DNA of 20,466 bases from Protostelium mycophagum (taxonomy: Eukaryota > Evosea > Variosea > Protosteliida > Protosteliaceae): contig MZNV01002163.1 of the NCBI GenBank assembly GCA_002081555.1, positions 1-20,466 of the forward strand, in the 5' to 3' direction. Positions 9,686 to 18,400 of the stretch are shown here, one piece after another. The first letter of the stretch is position 1; the number at the start of each line of letters is the position of its first letter. The notes below the pieces were generated by a model, which saw only the letters and a program-made list of their open reading frames with translations, had not been told where the DNA came from and did no database searches. The translations under genes and the position numbers were made by a program.

Positions 9686-11408
9686 TTACACAGCGTTCTC
9701 TGGGGAAGCTTCTTCTGATGCTGCGGACGTGCCGTTCTTAGACTTGTTCTGAGATGTTTCGGAGCTCGGTTTTGACCACGTGAAATGGATCCAGTGCTTG
9801 AACTCCAAAAATGGTAGATAAATATCGATCCATAAGAATCTACAACGGTCAGTAAAGGATCTTTCGGTGAAATTTCGATGAAATTTCACCTGGCTATGGC
9901 GGTCAGACTGATGGTGATGGCCACTTTGCATAAGAAGAGTGTGGTGCCGGGGCGGCCTGTGATGGTGGGGGCGTTGATGCAAACACCGATGATGTTGTTT
10001 AGCAGCAAGACAACCGCCACAGCCGTCACCTTTCTTGTCAACTGCAAAGCTCAGCATCTTTCTTTGAAAATGTCTGAACCAGCCGAAAAACTTACCCGTC
10101 GCATGCGGCTGGACATCTGGGTGGGGAGGACACGTGCCAGCCTTATTCCAAATATAAAGAATCCGCACCCAATGACAATCCAAACCAGCGCCCACCAGGC
10201 GAAGTAAAGTTTAAGGAAGAGCTGCACGCTAAACGCAGTATTGCCGAATTTTATACCGATGATCTGCGGGGGTCGGCGCGTTGTAGATGGACGAGATTAC
10301 GTACCTCGAGGATCCAGACGACGTATGAAACTGCGCAGAGAACGGTCATGCAGATCTTCACTTTTCTCATCTGATTGATCTGCACAAATAAATATTTATA
10401 TCTCGTTGTAGATGACCACTCCCAAAAAGTTTCACGGTTTTAACCGTGATTTTGAACACGGTAGATGTAATTAAATGTAATAAATATTTAAAAAGGTACA
10501 AACCTGCATGATGATCTCATCAAAGCTGACTGCACCGGAGTATGCGGAGTTGAGCCTCTTTAGCATTTGCTCCTTTTTCAACTTCATGACAAGTGCGTGG
10601 TAGAAGTCAATCCTGCGACCTCTCAGCACCTACTCACAACATGTATTACTCACCAGTACGTCAATAAGACACAGAATATCAAGACGTCATTTGGGTAGAC
10701 CATGTATGTGATGACATTGATGGCGATGGGGGAAGCCACTCCATATGCCCCACCAAAGTCAAACAGATAGATGCACCACTGTACTGTGATGAGATCAGCG
10801 TATGCATATGAGACTTGTTATCAGAATGGAAAACCATTTGGCCGCAGCTTCCACAAAAATATTTTTTAAAGACTCACAAATAGCTTCTCCCCACAAAAGG
10901 AATAAGATGACACGCGTCACTGAGACAGGCGCCAAGTTTTGGAGCTCGTGGATGTCCCCCGCGTAAAAGTCCAAGAAAATTCTGAAGGTCAAGAGGGCGA
11001 TCTGAATGAAAAAGACGACGGAGGGGGTGATTCTTAATGCCATCACGAAACCATTGTATCCAAAGTCCATGAGCGCTGAGCGTCATCAGCGTCACGGTTC
11101 AGGTCTATGAAGACAAACTCACTTGTTTTGCAGTCACTTCCACCATCTGGATGGACTGTTGGCACGAAACTAAACATTAATAAATCATACGACTGAGTGA
11201 ATCGAAATGAGATGAGACTCTACCCGTAAAAGCATCTGCATATACCATCGACTTGGCATGTGCCAGAGGACCCACAGTTGTCCACACAATAAGCCACAGG
11301 GGAGGAGATGGTCCCATTAGGCGCCAGAACTGTACTCTCTATCACCGTTGAGGTGTCAGCGAAGCATAAAGAGAACAGAGTAACCAGCAGAAATAAACGG
11401 GTCAGCAT
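9686..11408 (-). CDS. EGF-like plus about seven-helix membrane protein (receptor-like)
   Basis: Exons: 11408-11224, 11169-11123, 11075-10878, 10783-10654, 10612-10504, 10379-10305, 10263-10096, 10041-9890, 9839-9686; 405 aa, all phases consistent. The start is the ATG opening a signal peptide (MLTRLFLLVTLFSLCFA). An extracellular EGF-like module follows (CVDNCGSSGTCQVDGICRC, then FYG across the intron). About seven hydrophobic helices then run to the C-terminus, for example PSVVFFIQIALLTF, VTRVILFLLWGEAI, DVLIFCVLLTYW, KICMTVLCAVSYVVW, ALVWIVIGCGFFIFG, TAVAVVLLLNNIIG and KVAITISLTAIA. The protein ends in a Ser/Lys/Glu-rich cytoplasmic tail. Topology and the helix 1-3 pattern recall the TOM1/THH1 and GPR137 group of seven-helix proteins, but I cannot confirm membership. 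Helix count and receptor role are inference. The last intron ends in the recurrent GTTGTAG word. Confidence 0.8.
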
Positions 11409-11672
11409 TCTGTTGCTGTTGCTGTGCCGTTGATCGTGTGGAAGGAAATGGTTGGGCCGGTTCTTCACCCTTCAACCTGTGTCAGAGGTGTCAACTTGTC
11501 ACGCACGAAAACACCCGACAGCACTTGGCTCCATCGCACTTTCTCGAAAAGACATATCCTGTTATCACTAATTCTTCAAAGGTGTGGTTTCGCCTGAAGA
11601 GCAGCCCCCAGGTTGAGCTCTTCAGAGGTTTCTCCTCAGGTATTAGTTTAGTTGAACAAGGGTAAAGCCATG

Positions 11673-11918
11673 TCAGAACTTCTTAGAACGTGATTTTGTC
11701 CGAATTGTGTGTGGAGTGATACGGTATTGTTTGTTTTCGGGAAAACCATCACTATGCTGTCGCGAAGGGTGAACTACTCTCACGGTGCGCAGGGTAATAT
11801 AATTGGTGTAAAAGGTGGTCAAACCGTGGTATGACTGCCAACTGCCCACAGCGTGGTGCACTTCTTTTAAGACTATTATTAATAAAGCTGTCGATATAAA
11901 GACAAGGTAGCGATTCAT
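11673..11918 (-). CDS. Possible small secreted or type II membrane protein (weak)
   Basis: An 81-codon frame from an ATG at 11918 encodes a hydrophobic N-terminus (NRYLVFISTALLIIVLKEV) followed by a polar, basic tail. The start could be a signal peptide or signal anchor. I do not recognise a family, and no AATAAA lies close to the stop, unlike the other genes here. A second frame on the same strand (to 11752) is also open across much of the stretch, so the true gene structure, if any, is unclear. Confidence 0.25.
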   Translation of the reverse strand: MNRYLVFISTALLIIVLKEVHHAVGSWQSYHGLTTFYTNYITLRTVRVVHPSRQHSDGFPENKQYRITPHTIRTKSRSKKF

Positions 11919-12009
11919 GCTTCTTCTGAGAAACAACTATCTCCGGTGGAGCACACCCTTCGGAGATCATTTCACGTTCTTCCCACCAAAATGGATACCC
12001 CCGACTTGT

Positions 12010-12078
12010 TCAAATAAAGTGTTGATGCGCATCTACAACCAACGAAATGACAAATAGCAAAGTGAAGACCCCTTTCAT
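12010..12078 (-). other. Signal-peptide-like mini-ORF just after the kinase
   Basis: The ATG at 12078 opens a 22-codon frame (MKGVFTLLFVISLVVDA...) that looks like a complete signal peptide and then stops. It may be the first exon of an unresolved minus-strand secreted-protein gene. The recurrent word GTTGTAGAT (12031-12039) encodes its V-V-D. I could not find a phase-consistent second exon. Confidence 0.25.
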
Positions 12079-12086
12079 GTCGGGCT

Positions 12087-12092
12087 TTTAAT
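12087..12092 (-). terminator. Poly(A) signal ATTAAA of the kinase gene
   Basis: ATTAAA, the commonest variant hexamer, lies 14 bases after the TGA stop. Confidence 0.5.
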
Positions 12093-12106
12093 CAGTACAT
12101 TCGAGG

Positions 12107-13300
12107 TCAGATCATTCTTAGAGTCTGTGAAAGCCTCCTCAGCAGCCCAGCCTTCCTTCTGTCAACCGAGATGCTGAGCGCCTGCAACTCGCCCACAGTC
12201 GCCCTCTTCTCTGGATCTACAACGAGGCAACGAGAGATGAGATGTCGGGTCTCATCGTTGAAGTCGGGGCAGTCTATCCATAACCCCTTCGTGGCGTTGT
12301 GGGATTGTTCCAGGCTGTTGTTGCCGGTCCAAGGAACAACTCCGGTGAGCATCGCTGAGTGTCTTTAGAGGACGCAAGATGTCTGTGGCGTCTGTTTACA
12401 TTCTGCGGCTCTGCCGCACTGTATATAATGATGATGCAAGATGGATACAGTCCTTTGATGGAGAATGATGTGCTCACCATAAAACATCACGCCGATGCTC
12501 CACACGTCAGTGGAGGAGCCGCAGTAAGCCTCGTGGAAGAGTATCTCAGGGGCAGCGTAAAGAGGTGATCCGCAGGGTGTCTTGAATTTCTGTTGTGATG
12601 TGAAAGTGTGGGCAAAGCCAAAGTCGATCAACTTCAAATTCTTTCCCGAATCATCGACCATGATGTTTTCTAATTTTAGATCTCTGTGCTGTGCATTTCA
12701 GAATGGACCAACGATGTTGATCACACATACCGCGATGCCTTTGCCGTGGAGATATTTCACTGCAGAGAGGATCTTTACGAGGATTCTTGCGGCGGTTTTG
12801 AGGGAGAGATGTCCTTCATTGGAACTCAGGACGAATTCCAATAAATCTTTTCCCGCCAGATACTCCATCACGATGCAAGTGTATCCGTGTTGTGGAGCCT
12901 CTATGACTTTGATGACTTTTACAATGTTGGGATGATCCACCGATTTGTGTATTTCGATCTGATTTTCTTGAGGATTACGAAGTGGCAGAATGTACACAAA
13001 CCTCTCGTTGAAACTTTCCCCAATATTCCGTCTTCTTTAATTTCTCGTGATCTATCATCTGATTTTCATCAATGACATCATTCATATCATCATATCACAT
13101 TCATCTCGAGGACAGATCTTCACCTTCAATGCTACCTTCTCTCCTGTCTTCTTATCTATTCCCAACTTGACTTTGCCGAAATTCCCTTCACCTAAGGTTT
13201 CACATACTTTATATTCACTCAGCAGAAGCTCCTGGCGTCTCTCTGTCGGTGGTGTGGGCAGCGCGATGCATTGTATCGTATTCTGTAGAAATTCTGGCAT
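12107..13300 (-). CDS. Ser/Thr protein kinase, CAMK/AMPK-like
   Basis: Exons: 13300-13124, 13058-13002, 12958-12731, 12688-12478, 12354-12107; 306 aa, almost entirely kinase domain. Motifs: glycine loop GEGNFGKV (37-44), VALK with catalytic Lys59, HRDLKLEN (155-162), DFG (176-178), activation segment ending in APE (200-202), DVWSIGVMFYAMLTGVVPW and a final LVVDPEKRAT. HRDLKLEN, TPCGSPLYAAPE and the following YCGSSTDVWS point to the CAMK-like/AMPK-SNF1 branch. All phases agree. There is no room for a UBA, KA1 or long regulatory tail: the protein stops about 35 residues after the RAT motif, so it is a stand-alone catalytic domain. Kinase activity is likely because the motifs are intact; substrates and pathway are unknown. 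Intron 4 contains a GC-rich hairpin, TGCGGC/GCCGCA, at 12404-12418. Confidence 0.92.
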
Positions 13301-13559
13301 TCAGCCTCTTTATAGTCGTTCGTGCGTATCGTGTAGGTGTTGATGAACGTAAAAAAGTGAAAGATCAGCCTTTCGATGGTGTGTGTCAGCCTCAGATCAT
13401 ATGAACCGGTCTCTCAATTCCGTAGAGATTTCTGTTTTTTGAAACTCCCGCGGTAACAACCGAGAGATACTATAGTATAGTACCTCTAAAGGAGCCGAAG
13501 TGTGCCGATCTTGCTGAGCAACCCTTGCACACTTCCCAGAAACAGGCCGCCTTTTAAAG

Positions 13560-13678
13560 GTGATCGACAAACCACCAGAATTTATGGGCTTGCGCGTTGC
13601 GTCTTCGTATTTCCACTGTTGACGATGCAACGCTACACTCGTTGCCGCAAGCCCTCTTTCTGGTGTACAATGTCGCAC
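13560..13678. ncRNA. Candidate structured RNA: nested long stem
   Basis: Nested complementary arms, from outside in: GTG (13560-13562) with CAC (13676-13678); CGACA (13565-13569) with TGTCG (13671-13675); CACCAGAA (13573-13580) with TTCTGGTG (13658-13665); GGGCTTGCG (13586-13594) with CGCAAGCCC (13646-13654); CGTTGC (13595-13600) with GCAACG (13627-13632); GTC with GAC around a 17-nt loop. The 3' side can alternatively form a local hairpin, GCAACG-7 nt-CGTTGC. A second hairpin, AAGTGTGC/GCACACTT, lies at 13498-13534. I checked for tRNA, SRP RNA, RNase P and spliceosomal snRNA signatures by eye and found no match. The strand is unknown. It could also be a foldback DNA element. Confidence 0.4.
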
Positions 13679-13841
13679 TCATACCAAACCAAGCCGTACA
13701 CACCAAGCCCCTTTGGTACTGAAATGTAAAGGTCTGTTACGTTTGTGTTGGGTTGCAGTCCATATTTCACAATACCACAGCAACACTGTCTTAGGTTCAA
13801 TTAGCTTTGCTTTTTGCAGGATTTGGTCAGATTCTACACTT

Positions 13842-13869
13842 CTCGGTAATGAACACGTTAACTACCGAG
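13842..13869. repeat. Inverted repeat CTCGGTA / TACCGAG
   Basis: Perfect 7-bp arms around 14 bases that include GTTAAC. A related sequence, TTCTCGGTAAT, also occurs in VPS53 intron 7 near 17169. Confidence 0.4.
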
Positions 13870-13975
13870 GGTTTTAACGTGGTGCGGGAATCTAACCTTG
13901 TTTTAGAACTAAAACTACACAAAACCAGAAGGCAGACATCTCGCGGCACAAAAAACACTACACTCTACAACTCTC

Positions 13976-13981
13976 TTTATG
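13976..13981 (-). terminator. Variant poly(A) hexamer CATAAA overlapping the TAF8 stop
   Basis: The sense sequence is TCATAAAG with TAA as the stop codon. CATAAA is a known weak hexamer variant. An inverted copy of the GTTGTAG word sits just beyond it (13963-13971). Confidence 0.35.
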
Positions 13982-15330
13982 AAACGACAGGCCCCTGCAA
14001 CAGCTGCTCCGCCCGGTTCTTCTTTCGCAGCCTCTCAGACTCTTCAAGCTCAGAATAAACTCTCTTGTCGTCTGTGGCGCTGCTCCCCGCGTAGCCGTCT
14101 TGGCTCTCGAACCTCTTTTTCTTCTGACTTCTCGCGATAAAAGGACTCTCTTTAGACAGCGGCGTTGGATCCAGGCCAGAATTTTGATCAGAAACTTCCT
14201 CAGCGTTTTCGTCGAATCTTTCTGGAATATTCTGTGAAGTTTCTGTGGGACGCCGGGCGGTGTCGTAGTTGACGGTGGGTTGATCGCCGAGGGTCTCATT
14301 CAGGCTGGCGAGCGACTTTTCGGTTTCTCTTCTCTGTTTTGTCTTCTGTTTTCTGATGGCCTTGGCGTCTGTCAAAGGCTCGTCGTAGACCTGCACGTGT
14401 CAGAATTTTCGAGTAATTTTCGTAGAATTTTCAGTGACTTTTTGAAGAAGTGGAGGACTTTTTACATCACAGTCGAAGAATGAAAGTTGAACATTGATGA
14501 ATCAGCAGAGGCAACATGTGAAATGCCGGCAATGATTTATTTGTTCAACAATACCAAGAGGAGAATTGTTTTTAATATAGACATGGTTCTGTCACGACAT
14601 AGTCGTAATGCAGAGTCAGTATCGATGATGCTTCATCTGTCAAATGGAAAGACTTACAGGAGTATTTTTATAAGTGTGAGCGCTTGGAAATGGAGGGAGA
14701 AATGCCGGTATGTGTGGTGATTCATTATGAGGTGGTGCGTTGCTGTCATTATTCTGTTCCATGATCAGATTAAAAATGAAATTACATTTTGTCATTTTCT
14801 GAACATAGAGTTTATATGGACTGACCTGTGGTTCGATCACTTCGGTTTGTGGTGGCCTAAGAGGTACTTTTGGGATGGCTGGAAAAATCAGGTTGTTTTT
14901 CCCAGAAGGAAAATCATTATGTAGACTGATTTGACAACAGAGGTGATACTCACGTTTTGGTAATGGCATCTCTTCTGCCATTTGAGCGAACAATATCAGA
15001 TCGTCGATGGAGACGTTTTGGTCCTTAATATGACAATCAATTGTCTGTAAAAAAGTTTTTTCAGATTCTTTCACTCACTTTTAGTGCTGATCTGACATCG
15101 TGGAAGTTTGTGTGTGTCCTCATCGCCGCCTCACAAAATGAATGGCTTCGATATCCGATCTCCTCTATATCTAACGCACATCAGACCTTACAAGAGGAGG
15201 CAGCGAACAAACATTTCGTCATTATATTTGATAGACAATCCAAAGCTGATTCCTGCGCGCCCTGAAACTCAAATGTTTCCATGATTTGAACAAGTGCCAC
15301 ACGAGCCACATTCCTCGCAAACTCCTCCAT
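13977..15330 (-). CDS. TAF8: TAF8, TFIID subunit with histone fold
   Basis: Subunit of the general transcription factor TFIID; in other organisms TAF8 pairs with TAF10 through its histone fold. Exons: 15330-15213, 15170-15079, 15044-14954, 14878-14826, 14753-14658, 14390-13977; 287 aa (human about 310), phases consistent. The N-terminal ~100 residues form the Bromo_TP-type histone fold (YIEEIGYRSHSFCEAAMRT matches the conserved block of human TAF8). The TAF8 signature follows: HIPAFLPPFPSAHTYKNTP, joined over intron 5 to VYDEPLTD, then a basic segment that aligns with the family. The C-terminal tail is acidic and basic, low complexity. Intron 2 is only 34 nt, the shortest in the window; intron 5 is 267 nt. 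The start is the first ATG before the fold. Divergent from VPS53. Confidence 0.92.
14391..14657 (-). other. Long intron 5 of TAF8
   Basis: At 267 nt it far exceeds its neighbours. Its 3' part is a run of three CGAAAATT-type units (about 14405-14440) ending in a CTGAC branch-point-like word. Four CTGA words gave a passing resemblance to box C/D RNA, which I rejected. Confidence 0.5.
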
Positions 15331-15450
15331 TTTCTAACCGCTGAGGATTTTCGATGAAGGAAATCAATCTCGATCACCTCATCTCGGCGTTGTAGATAGT
15401 CGAAGAATTTTGAACCACATCGGGGACAGATAAACACGCATATAGACGAG
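15331..15450. promoter_or_regulatory. Divergent promoter between TAF8 and VPS53
   Basis: Only 120 bases separate the two start codons. The gap contains CGTTGTAGAT (15388-15397), the recurrent word found mainly in introns, near its middle. No clear TATA box. Confidence 0.65.
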
Positions 15451-18400
15451 ATGGACGACGGGGTGGAGAAATTGGACATGAACTTCTCGACCCAATTGCA
15501 GGCCGTGATTGGGGAGGTCGTTCCTAGTGAAGATCCTATGGATGAGCCCGGTTTTGATTCTGTGGAATACATCAATTCTGTCTTTCCTGATGGTGAGTGT
15601 TGGATTCTAATTATGTCCTCGCAATACGAGTTCGATATGAAGTTGTGACGACGTTGATTTTTACTTTGTTCAGCCAAATCGTTGGCCGATCTAGACACGG
15701 CAACCAATCGACTCAAAGTGAAGATCAATCGTGCTGATGTAGAGATTCTGCAAGCCGTTAGAGAGCAGGTCACGAATGAATCTGTTCTGACCATTAAATC
15801 TCTCAGGTCTCTTCAGGAACTCGTGGAAAAGAGAGTCTGGAAGAGTCAAAGAGGACGATCAGATCATTATTCGACAAGATTGGGAGGATCAAGATGAAGG
15901 CTATCGAGTCAGAGGCTCTTCTAACAGAATTATGCAGTGATGTTAGAAGTTTAGATTATGCTAAGAGGAATCTCACAGCCACCATAACAGCCCTTAAGAA
16001 CATGCAGATCTTGAGTGAGACGTTTTACGCAGACTGATCACTGTCTTATTCCTCAAAAGACGCGATATACTCTTTGTTTTTTATTTTAGAAAACATATTG
16101 ATATCATTACTAGTGAAAAGATATTTAAAATTTAATCATCTATTTTACCTCCAAAAATCCACATTTTGACAACCAACTAAAATAAACAGTCTCTCAGATG
16201 AAGCAGCTGAAGAGCGATACCAACAGAAAAGACTATAAAGAGGCCAGTGGAAGGCTCCAAGCTGTTCTTCACCTCACAAACAGCTTTAAGAACTACCAAC
16301 ATATTCCAAAGATAGCGCAGATCACCTCTGAAGTGGACCAGATCACTCAAGAACTGAAGGAATTCGCTTGGAAGGAATTTGAAGGGTAAACTTCCTCCAA
16401 TTTTCCATGAAATTTCTTTTCCTCGAAAGGAATACAGGGTGTGGATCTCCCGCCAAAAAAATACCGTTATGATTTCAAAATTCAAAAAAGGCGGGAATGT
16501 AAATGTTAAAGGTACTTGGGAAGAACAGTGAATGGGGCAACACCGAAGTTGAGCACATTGAAAGAAGCCTGTATGGCTATATCCTCTATGGGCCCTGAGA
16601 TCCAGTAACATTTTATTTTTATATTTAATTATATTCTCGTCCGAATTTATACGTTTGAATTGAATCTTTATATAGAATTTATATTTATTATTAAACACGG
16701 TTTTATTCCATTTCACAAATTGCATGGATTTTCTGTCCTCTTTAAAAGATATTTCTACTATGTACTGCTGATTTCAATTTGTATTTTGTCACAAATCCAA
16801 CATGTTGATTTCAACAAAATAAATTTTTATGAAAAATAAAATCTTCATGAAAAATAAAATTTTCATGAAAGAACACCGAATTTTCGTGTGAAAAGATCTA
16901 TTTTCAGGTGAAAAGACTGATCTTTATCAGGAAAGAATTCATGTTGTGGTTCGTGACCCAAACTTTGGACGTCTACCAGATGACTTTCAAAAAAGGGGAA
17001 GAGGCCGCATCCTTGGACCAAATTGAGAGGAGGTCGGGAGATTCCGCGTGGATTTCGAGTTACGTATGATGTCATTGACCCTGTCGCAGATTCGATTGGC
17101 TGTTTAGAAGGGGACTGCCGGTATATGAAAACGATCACAGCAAGGTGACCGCGTTAATGATCGCGTTCTTTCTCGGTAATTAACGTGACACGTTGTAGGT
17201 GTTCCCAAAAGAATGGAACATCACAGAACTTTTCACGGAGGAATTCTGTTTTATGACGAGGTCAGTGTCTTCTGCACAATATTACATGTTGCAAGTATTG
17301 TAGATACCGTTGTAGATGAATGCAAAAAATCTATTTTTACCAAACATTGCGAGAATGGCACAAAAATGAGTGTGTTTATCTTGATAATTATGGGATCAAA
17401 CTGAGGTAATTCAGACGAGCCATCGACGACACTCTTCAGGCTGAGCGCAGTACCATCCAGGTATTTCCTCGAATTTTCGATTGTAGATCCCGTTGTAGAC
17501 GCCCAGAAAATCCTGACAGGGGCAGGTCGAGACGTTGATCAACTTGATTAGAAAGACACTTGCCTTTGAAAAGACATTGGCTAATAAATTCGGTACAAAT
17601 GCTGTGGTGAAGCCCGAGCTGGACGAGGAGTCATCTTCCTCTTCTGAAGACGAAATTTCGGTGAGTTTTCTGTGACATTTCGTGCAGTTTATAAACGTCT
17701 TAAAAACTGCACGAAATCATCATCTATGGAAAATTGATGGAAATTTCACAAATAATTCCGGGAATTTTGTGAAATTTCCAGAATCTTCGGGAAAATTGAA
17801 GGAAATGTCATGGAAAATTGAGGGAAATATCACGGAAAATTGACAGAAAACTCAGCCTGAGGAAGAAGTTTCAGAAGCTGCTGCTGTGATGAATAAACAC
17901 AAGAAGGCAATGAAGGACAGAGACAGAGCAACTCCTCAGCAGAGACAAGAGGTAAATTCCGTGGAAATTTCGTGTACTGACTCGTTGTAGATCAGTAAAT
18001 TCCAGGGAATTATCTCTTCGATATTCGATTTATATCTCGACCTTTTCATCAAAAATGAGGACGAGTAAGTCCATAGTCTATTTTATGTCGACAAAGCCAA
18101 GGGATTTTTACTGTTTTTAGGAGTGCGAAAGCTTTTGTCGACAGGCTCATCGCCGAGGAGACTTGGTCCGTCGACGAAGAAGAACGAAGCAAGGTGACAC
18201 ATTCTTGACATCACCATGACCACAGTGAAATTCCTCACCTGTCATCTTGACACATGTCAGGTCCTACCCAGTTCTACGGATCTCATTCAGTATCTCTACG
18301 AGAAGACAAAGTTGTGCAGCAGCCTTTCCAAAGGACAAGCATACTACGATATGTTTATTTTATGCAAAAAGTACCTCGACCGTTATGCCGTCGCACTTCA

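Larger units (their letters stand above)
11409..12106. other. Gap between the EGF/7TM start and the kinase 3' end
   Basis: The gap must hold the promoter of the EGF/7TM gene. It contains a 9-bp inverted repeat, CTGAAGAGC (11594-11602) with GCTCTTCAG (11617-11625), about 200 bases upstream of that start. Two minus-strand ATGs with signal-peptide-like starts (12078 and 11918) are listed separately. No poly(A) hexamer supports either. Confidence 0.45.
13301..13976. other. Long non-coding gap upstream of the kinase, rich in inverted repeats
   Basis: This 676-base gap lies between the TAF8 3' end and the kinase start, both on the minus strand. No convincing exon is present. A GTG-initiated 93-codon minus frame (13397-13678) runs straight through the strongest hairpins and has no family signal. 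Three inverted-repeat structures lie at 13498-13534, 13560-13678 and 13842-13869. A TATA-like run lies at 13470-13481. The gap could hold a structured RNA gene or just the kinase promoter. Confidence 0.5.

Noticed and set aside
9686-10195. A 169-codon minus-strand open frame with His-rich middle
   Set aside because: It reads through two introns of the EGF/7TM gene in the wrong frame. Splicing at 10096/10041 and 9890/9839 restores hydrophobic helices and consistent phases.
10874-11095. Alternative open frame overlapping the first membrane exon
   Set aside because: The other frame encodes clear membrane helices and splices in phase on both sides; this one is an antiphase shadow.
13586-13654. 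tRNA reading of the 69-nt nested hairpin (7-bp outer stem, 7-nt loop inside)
   Set aside because: The inner loop lacks TTC, there is no D arm, and the pairing continues well outside the would-be acceptor stem.
14391-14657. Possible intronic box C/D snoRNA in TAF8 intron 5 (several CTGA words and a GATGA)
   Set aside because: CTGA is the branch-point-like word in most introns here, the C box has a mismatch, and no terminal stem pairs.
15222-15794. A 190-codon minus-strand open frame
   Set aside because: It runs antisense through VPS53 exons 1-2 and the shared promoter. TAF8 exon 1 in another frame explains the coding signal.
16605-16930. A hidden exon in the long VPS53 intron 5
   Set aside because: Joining 16604 to 16931 gives the same residue spacing as human VPS53, so nothing is missing. 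The intron is very AT-rich.
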